Source: Shewanella waksmanii ATCC BAA-643 (lineage in GTDB: Bacteria; Pseudomonadota; Gammaproteobacteria; Enterobacterales; Shewanellaceae). Taken from it: a DNA stretch of 49,774 nt. A program made the position numbers and the translations under genes. Each line of letters opens with the position of its first letter. Position 1 is the stretch's first letter. Below the pieces are notes generated by a model, which saw only the letters and a program-made list of their open reading frames with translations, ran no database searches and had not been told where the DNA came from. The DNA is taken from the NCBI RefSeq assembly GCF_000518805.1, contig NZ_JAEH01000042.1, positions 1 to 49,774 on the forward strand, read 5' to 3'. Positions 37,083 through 47,438 of this stretch are shown in pieces.

Positions 37083-39827
37083 TTAGAACTTCTGTGAGTA
37101 GCCGACAAAGTAACTACGACCCTTTGCAGAATAGCTGCTGTTGTCATCTTCATAGAAAGGCCAGTCGTTATGTTTGTCGTTGCGTACGTCATACAGTGGC
37201 GGCATTTCATCGGTTAGGTTTCTCACGCCGGCGGTGAACTTACCTTTCCATGGGGCTGAGTAACTGAGCGTCAGGTTAATGGTTTGGTACGGGTCCAGGG
37301 TATCCGTTTCCATTGATTCGACATCGTCTCCATTGACGTCAGTGTACTCAAACAGGTCAACACCTTTGGCTTCGCCTGTGTAGTAATAGGCGATAGTGGC
37401 GCGAAAATCTTCATAACTCCAATTGAAGCTGGCATTACCCTTCCATTTAGGGAAGTAGTCAGTTTCAGTTTGTTCTTCAACTTCTCCGCCAGCCTGCTCT
37501 AAATACTCTTTCTTAATCAGGTAAGAGGCGGCAAGTTTCAGTTTGAACTCGCCCGCTGCGGTTTCTGGGAAGTTATAGTTGAAACTAGCATCGATACCTT
37601 CTGAGGCTTCATAGGCGCTGTTGATTGGGCCTTTACGCATACAGGCGATATTTTCAATGCCGTCATCGTCAAACTCATTGAGGTAGCCAACTTCTGTCAT
37701 CTCAGTGCAGTCGTTGTATTGACCCGTTTTGTTATATTTAGGGTCGTTAATCACATCGTAGCTAGAGATGGTTTTCACTGCGCCTTCTAATTCAATGTTC
37801 CACCAGTCGATGGTCAAATCAGCATTGTCAGTTACATTCGCCACTAAGCCAACATTCCAAAACTCACCTTTTTCTTCTTCAAGGTTTAGGTTACCTGAGT
37901 TATATGAAACGTAATCATCTTCATAAATGTCATTTGGATCACTTGGGTGTGGTACGTCGATACTGCTATATCCACGAGTTTGACCAGCATATAAACGATG
38001 CATGTCTGGGGCGCGGAAACTGCGTCCCCAATTCGCGCGCACCATGACTTCATCAATTGGACGGTAACTCAAACCAACCTGCGGAGTGGTCGCGCCGCCA
38101 ACATCAGAGTCATCTAGGTAATGGTCATATCGCAATGCGGCTGATAACTCCAGTGAACGTACGCCTGGCATATTAGCAAGCAATGGCCATTGGATCTCAC
38201 CAGCAATGGCCACACGGTCACGGTCGCCTTCACCGCCTGTGCCGCCCATACCTATGTAGCCGCCGTCCATAGTGATTTGATCTAAGGTATCTTCATAGCT
38301 TTCACGGGCCCACTCAGCTGTGGTCGCAAATCCAATTGTCCCAGCTGAAACTTCCATTAAATCACCAGAGAAAACGGCTTGCAGTTGATGCATGGTCGAG
38401 TCTGACTCTTTAGTTGAATCGCCCATAAGATAATCAGCTTGCTCGGCTGTCATTGCTTGATTAGGGTACCATTTCTCAGTGCCACCTTGGCTGGGATCCA
38501 TGGTGACGATATCTAACATCTTGGCACCATTGACCATGTGGTGATTCTGTTTTTCATAAAGGGCATAGCCGCTAGACCATGAGATATCTAGCTCGTAGTC
38601 ACCTAAGGTGCCGTTGGCGCCAAACGCTAACGAGGCTTTGGTATTTTGGGTGTCATAGGTTCGTGGCCCTGGAAACTCTTCCATGCGGCGGGCGAGATAG
38701 TAGCGGTTATAATCCTCAAATTCGTATCTATCATAGCTGTAGGCCCCGCTGACTTCGTCTTCATAGAGGTAGGTGCCAAAGCCTTTTTCGTCTTTGTATT
38801 TGGTACTTTCTTTGTATGAGGCGTTAAGCATGGCATACAGTTGCCAATCATCGTTTAAATCGTAGGTGGTGTTAACGACTAAGTTTAAGCGATCATAAGC
38901 TGATTGAAGGCCGCGATCTGCATACTTGTCGTAGTAACAACCGTACTTATAATCAGGTCGGTAAATGCCTTTGTCGCCAAACAGATCACTACACTGTTGC
39001 TGATCGAGGTTGACGTATTTGTCATCGTGATAGATGCCACTGTAATCGGTGATCCGCGATGACCAGCTTGACGGCGCAGCATCGCCAAATGGGCCTGCTC
39101 CCCATGTTAATTCACCGTCGCTATTTTCATAGTAGCCAGGGTTATAAAGGCTGTCGCGATCTGAGGTTTTAATCTCTTCAACTTTACGGTATTCAAGCAT
39201 AACCAAAGTTTGGCTGTTTTCTGTATTGAACCCTTGTAGATAGGATAGATCCAGCTGCTCACCGCCGCCTTGGGTGGTATCTGAATACTTAGCTTCTACT
39301 TTCGCGCCGTCATATTGCTGTTTAAGAATAATGTTGACGACACCACCAACGGCGTCTGAACCATAAATTGCCGACGCGCCGCCGGTAAGAATTTCAATTC
39401 TTTCAACTGCGGCGCTAGGAATATCTGATACATCAACAAAGTTTGATGTACCACCTACTGCAGAAGGAAATGCAGCTTGGCGACGGCCGTTGATGAGGAC
39501 TAAGGTGCGGTTCGCTCCCATGCCACGTAAGTTGACTGAGCTAGCGCTATCGGTAAAACCATCGCTTTCGCCATTGAGCGAGCCGCCGGTGTTAGCTACC
39601 GACGATTGCAAGACTTCGGAGATCGAACTTAGGCCGCTACTGGCTATGTCGTCAGCCGTAATGACAGTAACTGGGGCAACGCCTTCAAAGTCTGCCCGTT
39701 TAATGCGTGAGCCGGTGACAGCAATTTTTTCGATTTTTTCATCCGCGCCAGTTTGCTCTGCAGCTTGAACGTGAGTAGTGCCTAGCGAAGCAAGCGTGAT
39801 GGCTACGGAGAGTGCTGATAATTTCAT
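37083..39827 (-). CDS. TonB-dependent outer-membrane receptor
   Basis: A protein of about 914 residues. I prefer the ATG at 39827 (MKLSALSVAITLASLGTTHVQA signal peptide), though ATG 39839 four codons earlier is in frame. A TonB-box-like segment (EKIAVTGSRIKR) is followed by the plug domain (DDIASSGLSSISEVLQ, NLRGMGANRTLVLINGRR, VERIEILTGGASAIYGSDAVGGVVNIIL) and a 22-strand-type beta-barrel ending in aromatic SYFVGYSQKF. The GSRIKR start and large size fit the family that imports peptides or glycans in Shewanella and related genera; the substrate is unknown. It is the first gene of an operon with the S9 peptidase and phosphatase and is divergent from a CadC-type regulator. Confidence 0.92.
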   Translation of the reverse strand: MKLSALSVAITLASLGTTHVQAAEQTGADEKIEKIAVTGSRIKRADFEGVAPVTVITADDIASSGLSSISEVLQSSVANTGGSLNGESDGFTDSASSVNLRGMGANRTLVLINGRRQAAFPSAVGGTSNFVDVSDIPSAAVERIEILTGGASAIYGSDAVGGVVNIILKQQYDGAKVEAKYSDTTQGGGEQLDLSYLQGFNTENSQTLVMLEYRKVEEIKTSDRDSLYNPGYYENSDGELTWGAGPFGDAAPSSWSSRITDYSGIYHDDKYVNLDQQQCSDLFGDKGIYRPDYKYGCYYDKYADRGLQSAYDRLNLVVNTTYDLNDDWQLYAMLNASYKESTKYKDEKGFGTYLYEDEVSGAYSYDRYEFEDYNRYYLARRMEEFPGPRTYDTQNTKASLAFGANGTLGDYELDISWSSGYALYEKQNHHMVNGAKMLDIVTMDPSQGGTEKWYPNQAMTAEQADYLMGDSTKESDSTMHQLQAVFSGDLMEVSAGTIGFATTAEWARESYEDTLDQITMDGGYIGMGGTGGEGDRDRVAIAGEIQWPLLANMPGVRSLELSAALRYDHYLDDSDVGGATTPQVGLSYRPIDEVMVRANWGRSFRAPDMHRLYAGQTRGYSSIDVPHPSDPNDIYEDDYVSYNSGNLNLEEEKGEFWNVGLVANVTDNADLTIDWWNIELEGAVKTISSYDVINDPKYNKTGQYNDCTEMTEVGYLNEFDDDGIENIACMRKGPINSAYEASEGIDASFNYNFPETAAGEFKLKLAASYLIKKEYLEQAGGEVEEQTETDYFPKWKGNASFNWSYEDFRATIAYYYTGEAKGVDLFEYTDVNGDDVESMETDTLDPYQTINLTLSYSAPWKGKFTAGVRNLTDEMPPLYDVRNDKHNDWPFYEDDNSSYSAKGRSYFVGYSQKF

Positions 39828-40205
39828 TGTTGATCTCATCTCGATACAGTCCTTAGTTTTTGTAGTTAGTGACCTATTTGTGTCCCTTTAGCGCTTGGAT
39901 TAACGCTTGGATCATAGGTTCTAGTGGCAGACACTTAGGGGCTAACGCCTGAATTAGCGCCAATGAATATTGCCACGTTGTTGCTGGCTTAAAGATGTAA
40001 CTATTTTGTTATTGCGAGGCAATCAATGCGGGGTCGTTTATTAGTAGTTTATTTATCTATTAAATATCTATTGTGATTTTTATCAGTAACTTAAATATCT
40101 TTTAGATCTCTTCTTGCTGCTTGTGAAACTTAGGTTAAAAACGTATTATCTGTCTTAATTGTAGTGATGGGCCTGGCTGGTCTTGAGGGTGTTAGGGGGC
40201 GATTT
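39828..40205. other. Divergent promoter region between TonB receptor and CadC-type regulator
   Basis: A gap with no gene, carrying both divergent promoters. It has AT-rich stretches around 40030-40150, and near 39890-39960 a loosely repeated segment (AGCGCTTGGATTAACGCTTGG). This is the natural place for binding by the adjacent CadC-type regulator, but I cannot point to one certain site. Confidence 0.45.
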
Positions 40206-42347
40206 ATGAAGATTTCTAAGCATGCAAGCTTTGCGCTAAATGGCTGCAGAGTGTCTCCTGCTGATAACAGTCTCTATTTTGCTACCGACACAAATCAAGC
40301 TTTGCAGAGCGTCTCTTTACAACCTAAATTTATCGAAGTGCTCAGTTACCTTGCACGTCACCATCCAAAAGTGGTGACCAGAGAGGAGCTAATAGAAGAT
40401 ATTTGGGAAGGTAATCATTATGTGGGATCGAAAGCCTTAACCAATGCTATTTGGCATCTGCGTCAGCAATTGAAAGGGGTCGCGGGTGATGAAGCGGCGA
40501 TTGATACCGTGCGCAAAACCGGTTACCGATTACTGATTGCACCAGAGTTCGATGCCGCGGACTTAGTTGATGAACCTGACTTGCTAGAAAAAGCCGATAA
40601 TAAAATCGCCCACCTTAGTCAGCTTAATCGTCGAATCATCGCCATATTTGGTGCATTATTGGTTGTTATCCTTGGCTTTGTACTGACGCACCTGTATTTA
40701 GATAGCGTGCGCTACACCCCTAAATTGCAGACGCGGCTGACGTCTGATGCGGGCTCGGAGCTGTATCCGGTGGTCTCGCCAGATGGGCGCTGGTTAGTCT
40801 ATGGTGCGCGTGGCGTTGATGGTTATGCCAGTCTATATCTTAAGGACTTGCATACCCCGAGTGATACCCCCAAGCAATTGACGTCGAGTAACAGTAAAGA
40901 GATTCGCGCAGTGTGGAGCCCCGATGGCAGTGCTTTATATTTTGCCTCTGAGCTGCGTGCCAATAAGCAGTGTTTCATTACTCGGTTAGAACTTGATAGC
41001 AATCAGACCAACACTCTCGCCGCGTGTGATACCTACAGCGCTGGGCTTGATGTGTCTCCAGATGGCCGCTATTTAGTGTTTGTTTCTGCTGATGAGCAAG
41101 TACCTGCCTCCGGGTTATACCAGCTCGACTTATCGGAGCAAACGCCGCAGGCTGTGCGCATCTCTTGCGATACTGAATGCAGCTACCGTGATCGCGATTT
41201 AGCCTTTAGCCCAGATGGACGCTGGTTAGCTATCGCTCGTCGATTTGGCAACATTTCCGAGGATCTGTTTATGCGCGAATGGGCTAGCGGTATTGAACAT
41301 AGGTTGACCCGCGGGTTTGAGGATATGCGGGGCTTAAGTTGGCACCCAGATGGCAAGCGTTTAGTGTTTAGTAGTGAAAATTCCGGCGTGCGCAACGGAT
41401 TTATTGTGACTGTGGCCAGCAAAAAGGTTGAACCATTGCATGTGGAGGGACTGAGTTATCCCAGGTTTGTGCCCCTTAGCCACGATATTGTTTATGCCAA
41501 TTATATGCGCGACCATCGACTTAGCCGCTTAGATTTAGCCCAACATGTACCCACAACGCCATTTCCCTTGCTGAGAGTAGAATACAGCTATCGTAATCCC
41601 GATTATTCAACCATATCAAAAAGGCTTGTCTATGTTTCCAATGAAACGGGCTTTAATGAAATTTGGTCAGCGAACATCGAGGGTAATGAACGTAAGCAAC
41701 ATACTGCTTTAAAACGTCGAGTCGCTTATCCGAGCTGGTCCCACGACGGCAAGAAAGTGGCGTTTCTTGCCCCTGATGATAAGAGTGAAGGCAATAAAAT
41801 CCATGTGTTAGATGTGGCATCAGGGAATATTACCGTATTGGCCACCGCTTATCTCGACCATCAGCGTCCTAGCTGGGGCTGGGATGACAGTTTTATAGTG
41901 GCAAATACCTACGACGGCATTACTCGCTTTTATCTGGATAATCGCCTTCCTGAAGTCATCAGTGGTGTCGATATGCGGTTGGGCAAGATGGTTAACGCCA
42001 ATATCTTACTGTTTTCACGGGCGGATAAATTGGGTCTGTGGTCGATGGATATTAATAAGCCTTTAATCATTGAAGAGGTGATTGCTGCAGAGCAATTTTT
42101 TGAGCGATACAATTGGGATGTGACCGACAAAGGTGTGTACTTTCGTCAAAATGGCAGTAGCCATCAGCTCATTGCATTTTGGCGTTTCAGCACGCAACTG
42201 GTTACGCCTATTTTAAAGCTTCCGCCCTCCAGCTTACCGCGCCATGGAGCCATTAGTTATGTGGCTGATAATGAAAGCTTGTTGCTAACAGAGTCTGAGA
42301 ATTACAAACGCGATGTGATTCGCTTGCAACACCGCTTACTGCAATAA
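40206..42347 (+). CDS. Membrane-bound CadC/ToxR-type regulator with WD40-like propeller
   Basis: A 713-residue regulator. ATG 40206 (AGGGGG upstream) is preferred to GTG 40164/ATG 40167. Residues about 30-110 form an OmpR/PhoB-type winged helix (LQPKFIEVLSYLARHHPKVV, then SKALTNAIWHLRQQL and TVRKTGYRLL). One membrane helix lies at about 144-165 (IIAIFGALLVVILGFVL). The rest is a TolB-like beta-propeller in the periplasm with repeats such as SPDGRWLVYGAR, SPDGRYLVFVS, HPDGKRLVFSS and SHDGKKVAFLA. This one-component type senses a periplasmic signal and acts on DNA from the membrane. Being divergent from the TonB/S9/PhoA operon, it probably controls that operon. Confidence 0.85.
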   Translation: MKISKHASFALNGCRVSPADNSLYFATDTNQALQSVSLQPKFIEVLSYLARHHPKVVTREELIEDIWEGNHYVGSKALTNAIWHLRQQLKGVAGDEAAIDTVRKTGYRLLIAPEFDAADLVDEPDLLEKADNKIAHLSQLNRRIIAIFGALLVVILGFVLTHLYLDSVRYTPKLQTRLTSDAGSELYPVVSPDGRWLVYGARGVDGYASLYLKDLHTPSDTPKQLTSSNSKEIRAVWSPDGSALYFASELRANKQCFITRLELDSNQTNTLAACDTYSAGLDVSPDGRYLVFVSADEQVPASGLYQLDLSEQTPQAVRISCDTECSYRDRDLAFSPDGRWLAIARRFGNISEDLFMREWASGIEHRLTRGFEDMRGLSWHPDGKRLVFSSENSGVRNGFIVTVASKKVEPLHVEGLSYPRFVPLSHDIVYANYMRDHRLSRLDLAQHVPTTPFPLLRVEYSYRNPDYSTISKRLVYVSNETGFNEIWSANIEGNERKQHTALKRRVAYPSWSHDGKKVAFLAPDDKSEGNKIHVLDVASGNITVLATAYLDHQRPSWGWDDSFIVANTYDGITRFYLDNRLPEVISGVDMRLGKMVNANILLFSRADKLGLWSMDINKPLIIEEVIAAEQFFERYNWDVTDKGVYFRQNGSSHQLIAFWRFSTQLVTPILKLPPSSLPRHGAISYVADNESLLLTESENYKRDVIRLQHRLLQ

Positions 42348-42369
42348 GCGCTGTTGCGTCGAAATCGAT

Positions 42370-43479
42370 TTACGGTGCTGGAAATAAGCCACCTAAAATG
42401 GCTTCGCGGCTCGCGCCGGTTACCGCTGGTAGGTTACCACTTAGCCCATGATGATGACGCATAGCTAACCACGCAAAAGCAATGCCCTCAACCCACTGCG
42501 GGGCAATGCCAATATCTTTGGTGGTCAGTATCTTATGATTAGGCAGTAAGTTAGCTAAACGCCGCATAAGTTCATCGTTGAACGCGCCGCCGCCACAGAT
42601 AAATAATTCAGCATTATCTGACAGCTTAGCGCAGTCATTGGCAATACTATGGCAGGTCAAATCGAGTAAGGTCGATTGAATATCGGCTTCGCTTAAGTAG
42701 CCAAAGTTGGCCACCTGCTGTTCTAACCACGCTTGATTAAATAGCTCTCTGCCGGTACTTTTCGGCGCGGCTAACGCAAAGTATGAATGGGACAGCAGAT
42801 GATTAAGTAATTGCTCGTTGGTGGTGCCAGTGGCCGCCCATGCGCCGTGCTCATCATAGGGCTTGTTGTGCACATGGTTTATCCAAGCATCAATCAGTGT
42901 ATTTCCCGGCCCCGTATCAAAACCCACTACCTCGTCGGCACCACCAGGCAGGAAGGTGATATTTGAAATGCCGCCAATATTGACAATGATTCTAGGGCTG
43001 CCGGGCTGAGCAAATAATTGCTGGTGGAATGCTGGTACTAGTGGCGCACCTTGGCCACCTAAGGCGATATCTTTGCGGCGAAAATCGGCGATAACATTGA
43101 TGCCGGTTAGCGCGGCAATGGTATTGGGGTCACCAATCTGCAGGGTAAAGCCCATATCTAAGTTAGGCATATGACGGATGGTTTGTCCGTGGCTGCCGAT
43201 GGCGGTGATTTGCTCAGCAGGTATGGCGTTATTGGCTAACAAATTATTTACCGCTTGGGCAAACAGTTGCCCCACGGCGCGGTCTAAATTGCCCTGCAAG
43301 TTTATTTCGTCATTACCGGGCAAGCATAAGCGGGTTAAGCCTTTAAGCAGCGAGCGTGGCATGGGCTCACTGTGGCTGGCGATGAGTCGCGGTTGTTGCT
43401 GTTCAAATTCAACGAGCACGGCATCTACACCATCCATGCTGGTGCCTGACATTAGGCCGATATAATATGATTTACTCAT
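42370..43479 (-). CDS. anmK: Anhydro-N-acetylmuramic acid kinase
   Basis: A 369-residue kinase of peptidoglycan recycling that opens anhydroMurNAc and phosphorylates it to MurNAc-6-phosphate. The opening [22 protein letters not shown], the ATP-site GSHGQTIRH, the GFDTGPGN motif and the late FICGGGAFN are all present, and length is standard. It lies 12 bases after the M23 peptidase gene on the same strand, so wall cutting and wall-sugar recycling are linked in one unit. Confidence 0.96.
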   Translation of the reverse strand: MSKSYYIGLMSGTSMDGVDAVLVEFEQQQPRLIASHSEPMPRSLLKGLTRLCLPGNDEINLQGNLDRAVGQLFAQAVNNLLANNAIPAEQITAIGSHGQTIRHMPNLDMGFTLQIGDPNTIAALTGINVIADFRRKDIALGGQGAPLVPAFHQQLFAQPGSPRIIVNIGGISNITFLPGGADEVVGFDTGPGNTLIDAWINHVHNKPYDEHGAWAATGTTNEQLLNHLLSHSYFALAAPKSTGRELFNQAWLEQQVANFGYLSEADIQSTLLDLTCHSIANDCAKLSDNAELFICGGGAFNDELMRRLANLLPNHKILTTKDIGIAPQWVEGIAFAWLAMRHHHGLSGNLPAVTGASREAILGGLFPAP

Positions 43480-43491
43480 TGGATTTCAATC

Positions 43492-44925
43492 CTATTGTGC
43501 TGCGAGTCTGAGCTGTTTGTTCTGCTCAAGTTGAGCCATAAGTTGTTCGCTTAGGGCTAAAAACTGCTGTTTTTGATCTGCAGCAATCGGCATAGACTTA
43601 GGGAGTTTGACCGTTCTTGGATTGCGGTGTACGCCATTGACAATAAATTCGTAATGCAAGTGTGCACCGGTGACTCGACCCGTGGCACCTAATGTACCGA
43701 TGATCTGGCCCTGTTTTACGGTGGCTCCCTGTTTAACGTTACGCTTTTTCAAGTGCAAATACTTGGTGGTATAGGTGTCATTATGTTTAATAAACACGTA
43801 ATTACCATTGTACTTGTTATAGGCTGACTTAATCACGCGGCCTTTACCTGCGGCTTTAATGGGAGTGCCTACCGCCGCGACATAATCGACACCACGGTGG
43901 GCCCTAACTTGGCCGGTCACTGGGTGAAGGCGGCGAGGGTTAAAGCTGGAGCTGACGTATTTAAAGTCTACAGGAGAGCGCAAAAAGGCTTTGCGCATAC
44001 TGCGGCCTTCTTCTGAATAATAGTTACCATCACTGTAGCGTACTGCAGTATAGCGATCGCCTTGGTTGGTAAACTCAGCGGCTAAGATATTGCCGTTTTG
44101 CAGAAACTCACCATCGGCATATTCTTGCTCAAATAAGATAGAGAATTGATCGCCTTCACGCAGGTCGAGTGCAAAATCGATATCCCAACCGAATATAGTG
44201 GCCAGTTGCATAATTTGATTCGGGGTTAAACCAGCCCCCACACCCGCATTCCAAAAGTTACTGCTTATGGTGGCACTGGCGAAATCTTTTCTTACTTCAA
44301 CCTCTTTGACGATGACCGACTCTTGATAGCCATCAGCATTGTGTTCAATGACTAAGGTTGAAATTGCATCTAAATGATAGGTTACTTTGGCCAACTCGCC
44401 GGTGTCAGTTTTACTGATCACTATCTCTTCGCCGGGCATGATGCGCAGTAAGTTCTTTTTCGCCTTAGGCAGCAAAGTGATTTCATGCACATCTCGCGGG
44501 GTTAAGCCGGCGCGTTTAAATAAAGCTGCCAAGGTATCACCGCGTTTCACTTCAAAACGTTTATCAATCAGTAATGCGGGGGTGACTGCTGGACTCGCTG
44601 CGGTATCAAGTTCTGTTGATGAGTCATTGGGCTGAGTTGGTGCCGACGCAGTTTGCGGCGCGTCTGATTGATTTTGTGATGGAGGCGTGGGCTTGCGAAA
44701 AGCTAAAGGTACCTGCTGAGGTCGCGCTTGCGGCTGAGTAGCATCACTGGGTGCTGCATCGTTAAAGCCTTCAATGCGACCAGATAAGCTGGTATTGGTG
44801 TTTTTTGATGCCTGGGCAGTGTCTGCGGGTAATAACAATATAGTTAACGTGACTACCACCAATACACTCAGTAGAACTTGATGCATTCTAGGCAATAATT
44901 TTAATAACGTTATGAGCTTTCCCAT
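43492..44925 (-). CDS. mepM: Murein DD-endopeptidase, M23 family (MepM-like)
   Basis: A 477-residue envelope protein. The start is ATG 44925 (GAGG in front); a TTG 15 bases earlier is in frame but weak. It has an N-terminal membrane anchor (VLLSVLVVVTLTILLL), a Pro/Gln-rich linker, a LysM/OapA-type region (FEVKRGDTLAALFKRAGLTPRDVHEI) and a C-terminal M23 domain with zinc ligands in HRGVDYVAA and HLHYEF. Family members cut the D-Ala-mDAP cross-links that allow wall growth. The layout matches MepM/YebA. It is divergent from tyrS and upstream of anmK. Confidence 0.88.
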   Translation of the reverse strand: MGKLITLLKLLPRMHQVLLSVLVVVTLTILLLPADTAQASKNTNTSLSGRIEGFNDAAPSDATQPQARPQQVPLAFRKPTPPSQNQSDAPQTASAPTQPNDSSTELDTAASPAVTPALLIDKRFEVKRGDTLAALFKRAGLTPRDVHEITLLPKAKKNLLRIMPGEEIVISKTDTGELAKVTYHLDAISTLVIEHNADGYQESVIVKEVEVRKDFASATISSNFWNAGVGAGLTPNQIMQLATIFGWDIDFALDLREGDQFSILFEQEYADGEFLQNGNILAAEFTNQGDRYTAVRYSDGNYYSEEGRSMRKAFLRSPVDFKYVSSSFNPRRLHPVTGQVRAHRGVDYVAAVGTPIKAAGKGRVIKSAYNKYNGNYVFIKHNDTYTTKYLHLKKRNVKQGATVKQGQIIGTLGATGRVTGAHLHYEFIVNGVHRNPRTVKLPKSMPIAADQKQQFLALSEQLMAQLEQNKQLRLAAQ

Positions 44926-45051
44926 TGACCTCGATACCAATTTTGCATAATCGTGCTGCTCCCCTTAGTGTACACCCTTTCAATTGTGCTGGCTAACAAG
45001 TAACATTACTGTCCTTAATTTTACACTAGGCTCTTAGGGGTAGTTGCCAAG

Positions 45052-46248
45052 ATGGCTGATTTAGACCAAGCACTTGCAGAAATAAAACGCGGAACCGATG
45101 AAATTTTACTTGAGTCAGATCTGCTAGAAAAGTTAAAAGAAGGCCGCCCACTGCGGATTAAACTCGGGGCAGATCCAACCGCACCCGATATTCACCTTGG
45201 CCACACTGTAATTCTTAATAAGTTAAGAACTTTCCAAGAGTTAGGTCATGAAGTGATCTTCTTGATTGGTGACTTTACCGGTATGGTTGGTGATCCAAGT
45301 GGTAAAAACAGTACTCGCCCACCTCTGACAAAAGAGCAAGTACTTGCTAACGCGGAAACCTATAAAGAGCAGGTTTATAAAATTCTTGATCCAGCTAAAA
45401 CGCGCATCGAGTTCAACTCAAGCTGGCTAGAGCCGCTTGGGGCCGCAGGCATGATTCGTCTTGCTTCGCAACAGACCGTTGCACGTATGATGGAGCGTGA
45501 TGACTTTAAAAAGCGTTATGGCTCGGGTCAGGCGATTGCGATCCACGAATTTATGTACCCATTATTGCAAGGCTATGACTCAGTGGCACTTAAAGCTGAT
45601 GTTGAGCTAGGTGGTACCGATCAGAAGTTTAACTTACTGATGGGCCGTGAGCTGCAAAAGGCTGAAGGGCAAAAGCCACAAACCGTGATTATGATGCCTT
45701 TGCTTGAAGGTTTAGACGGCGTGAAGAAGATGTCTAAATCGGCACATAACTACATTGGCGTGAGTGAGCCTGCTGGTGAAATGTTCGGTAAAATCATGTC
45801 AATTTCAGATGAACTGATGTGGCGTTACTTTGAGCTGCTTTCATTCCGTCCACTGACTGAAATTGAGCAGTTTAAAGCTGATGTAGAAGCCGGTGCTAAC
45901 CCACGTGATATCAAAATTGCGCTAGCGAAAGAGATCATTGCGCGTTTCCACGATGATGCAGCGGCAGAAGCAGCGCATCAAGAGTTTATCAATCGTTTCC
46001 AAAAAGGGGCGATTCCGGATGATATTGAAGAGCTAGAGATTGCTGCTGGCGAAGGTATCGCAATTGCCAACTTGCTTAAACAGGCTGGGCTGGTGAACTC
46101 AACTTCAGATGCCATGCGTATGATTAAGCAAGGCGCGGCTAAGATTGATGGTGCTAAAATTGAAGACACTAAGTTACAACTGTCTGCTGGCACCACCGGG
46201 GTATTCCAAGTAGGCAAACGTAAGTTTGCTAAGATTACCTTAGTGTAG
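45052..46248 (+). CDS. tyrS: Tyrosyl-tRNA synthetase
   Basis: A 398-residue class I synthetase. The HIGH-type motif is HLGH (48-51) in [15 protein letters not shown], and the KMSKS loop is intact in [15 protein letters not shown]-terminal S4 RNA-binding domain is present (about 335-398, [30 protein letters not shown]). The start is followed by the helix [16 protein letters not shown] as in the TyrRZ/long-branch subtype of gammaproteobacteria. AGGGG lies upstream of the ATG. A terminator follows. Confidence 0.96.
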   Translation: MADLDQALAEIKRGTDEILLESDLLEKLKEGRPLRIKLGADPTAPDIHLGHTVILNKLRTFQELGHEVIFLIGDFTGMVGDPSGKNSTRPPLTKEQVLANAETYKEQVYKILDPAKTRIEFNSSWLEPLGAAGMIRLASQQTVARMMERDDFKKRYGSGQAIAIHEFMYPLLQGYDSVALKADVELGGTDQKFNLLMGRELQKAEGQKPQTVIMMPLLEGLDGVKKMSKSAHNYIGVSEPAGEMFGKIMSISDELMWRYFELLSFRPLTEIEQFKADVEAGANPRDIKIALAKEIIARFHDDAAAEAAHQEFINRFQKGAIPDDIEELEIAAGEGIAIANLLKQAGLVNSTSDAMRMIKQGAAKIDGAKIEDTKLQLSAGTTGVFQVGKRKFAKITLV

Positions 46249-46265
46249 TGATACACTGCATAAAC

Positions 46266-46292
46266 AAAAACCCGCGATAAGCGGGTTTTTTT
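46266..46292. terminator. Terminator after tyrS
   Basis: CCCGC (46271-46275) pairs with GCGGG (46281-46285); A5 precedes and T7 follows, so it can act on both strands. It starts about 18 bases after the tyrS stop and also faces the end of the - strand operon. Confidence 0.85.
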
Positions 46293-46316
46293 GTGTTCAA
46301 AATTGGCTAAATGCGC

Positions 46317-46808
46317 TTACTGCGTGGATAACTGATCGGCCATGGTTTGATAGTCCATAAGGTCTTCATGCTCAGTGACTCTGTGATTGCTCATATCAAG
46401 TTTAACCGTTGTGACCCCTGGGATGGCCAGTTCGATAATTTTTCCGGGCTTGCCAAATTGTGCACCGGGACCACGGTAATGGTAGTTGCCTATCATGACC
46501 ACTAACGAGCCTGAGTTGTACATGTGTTCAATATTGAAATCGTATTCCATGACACCGCGATGGGCGCGCTCAAAGAACTGTAGAATATTGCGCTTACCGG
46601 TATAGGTTTTACTGGCTGTGCGGTCGCTAAATACACTCTCGCGATTATAAAAGGTGCTCAGCAATCGATAATCATGATCGGTTAATGCTTTAATATAACG
46701 CACGGCCATTTGCTGCTCTTTTGGCATTTCGCCTGAGTTAGCCAGCGCTGGCGCGCAGCTACAAGCAGCAAATAAGGTCAATATTAGGCGTAGATATTTA
46801 GCAATCAT
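46317..46808 (-). CDS. Secreted SnoaL/NTF2-like domain protein
   Basis: A 163-residue protein with a signal peptide (cleavage about ALA/NSG) and one NTF2-like fold: RYIKALTDHDYRLLSTFYNRESVFSDRT, then GKRNILQFFERAHRG, then VMIGNYHYRG and VKLDMSNHRVTEHEDLMDY. This fold hosts both enzymes and binding proteins, and no activity can be assigned. It starts 3 bases after the TRIC-family gene and ends the mtnN-headed run of genes. Confidence 0.7.
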   Translation of the reverse strand: MIAKYLRLILTLFAACSCAPALANSGEMPKEQQMAVRYIKALTDHDYRLLSTFYNRESVFSDRTASKTYTGKRNILQFFERAHRGVMEYDFNIEHMYNSGSLVVMIGNYHYRGPGAQFGKPGKIIELAIPGVTTVKLDMSNHRVTEHEDLMDYQTMADQLSTQ

Positions 46809-46811
46809 AAA

Positions 46812-47438
46812 TCATGAAACTTTCTTTTTTAAGTCAAAAGCAGGCAAGGATAAATGCCATTTTATGGCCGCTAACCTTATGGTTAATGCGGTACTTAGCG
46901 CTAACAACAGCGCCACTTTATCTGCTGCGCCCCAATAGATAGACAAGGTATAACAGATCCCGCCCATAATCGAAGCTGTGGCGTAGATTTCGGTTCGTAA
47001 AATCATTGGCACTTGGCGACAAAGTAAGTCTCGAATAATGCCTCCTCCGACACCAGTTATCAAGCCCATAATCACCGCAACCATGCCTGTTAAGCCTAAA
47101 CCCAGTGCTTTTTCTGCACCGATAACAGTAAACAGCGCTAATCCGAGTGCATCGGCAACCGGCAAAGTGTATTGCGGTACCCGTTTGGGCTTACGCACAA
47201 AGATTAACGTTAGCAACACGGTGGTCAGAATGACGATGATGTAATTGGGATCTTTTATCCAGAAAACGGGAGTGGTGCCGAGCAGGGCATCGCGAATACT
47301 GCCGCCGCCCACCGCCGTAACTGAAGCCAGTACGATTACGCCAAATGGGTCCATGCGGTGACGGCCAGCCGCTAGTGCGCCTGACAAAGCAAAAACGGCG
47401 GTGCCGCATAAGTCAAAGAAATAGATCCAATGGCTCAT
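46812..47438 (-). CDS. TRIC-family (UPF0126) cation channel membrane protein
   Basis: A 208-residue membrane protein made of two similar halves. Each has a GxG-rich motif: FALSGALAAGRHRMDPFGV...VGGGSIRDALLG and, later, ITGVGGGIIRDLLCRQVP. Seven helices are expected. Members form potassium-selective trimeric channels; the bacterial role is poorly known. It overlaps the DUF2721 gene by 4 bases (ATGA), so the two are translated together. Confidence 0.9.
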   Translation of the reverse strand: MSHWIYFFDLCGTAVFALSGALAAGRHRMDPFGVIVLASVTAVGGGSIRDALLGTTPVFWIKDPNYIIVILTTVLLTLIFVRKPKRVPQYTLPVADALGLALFTVIGAEKALGLGLTGMVAVIMGLITGVGGGIIRDLLCRQVPMILRTEIYATASIMGGICYTLSIYWGAADKVALLLALSTALTIRLAAIKWHLSLPAFDLKKKVS

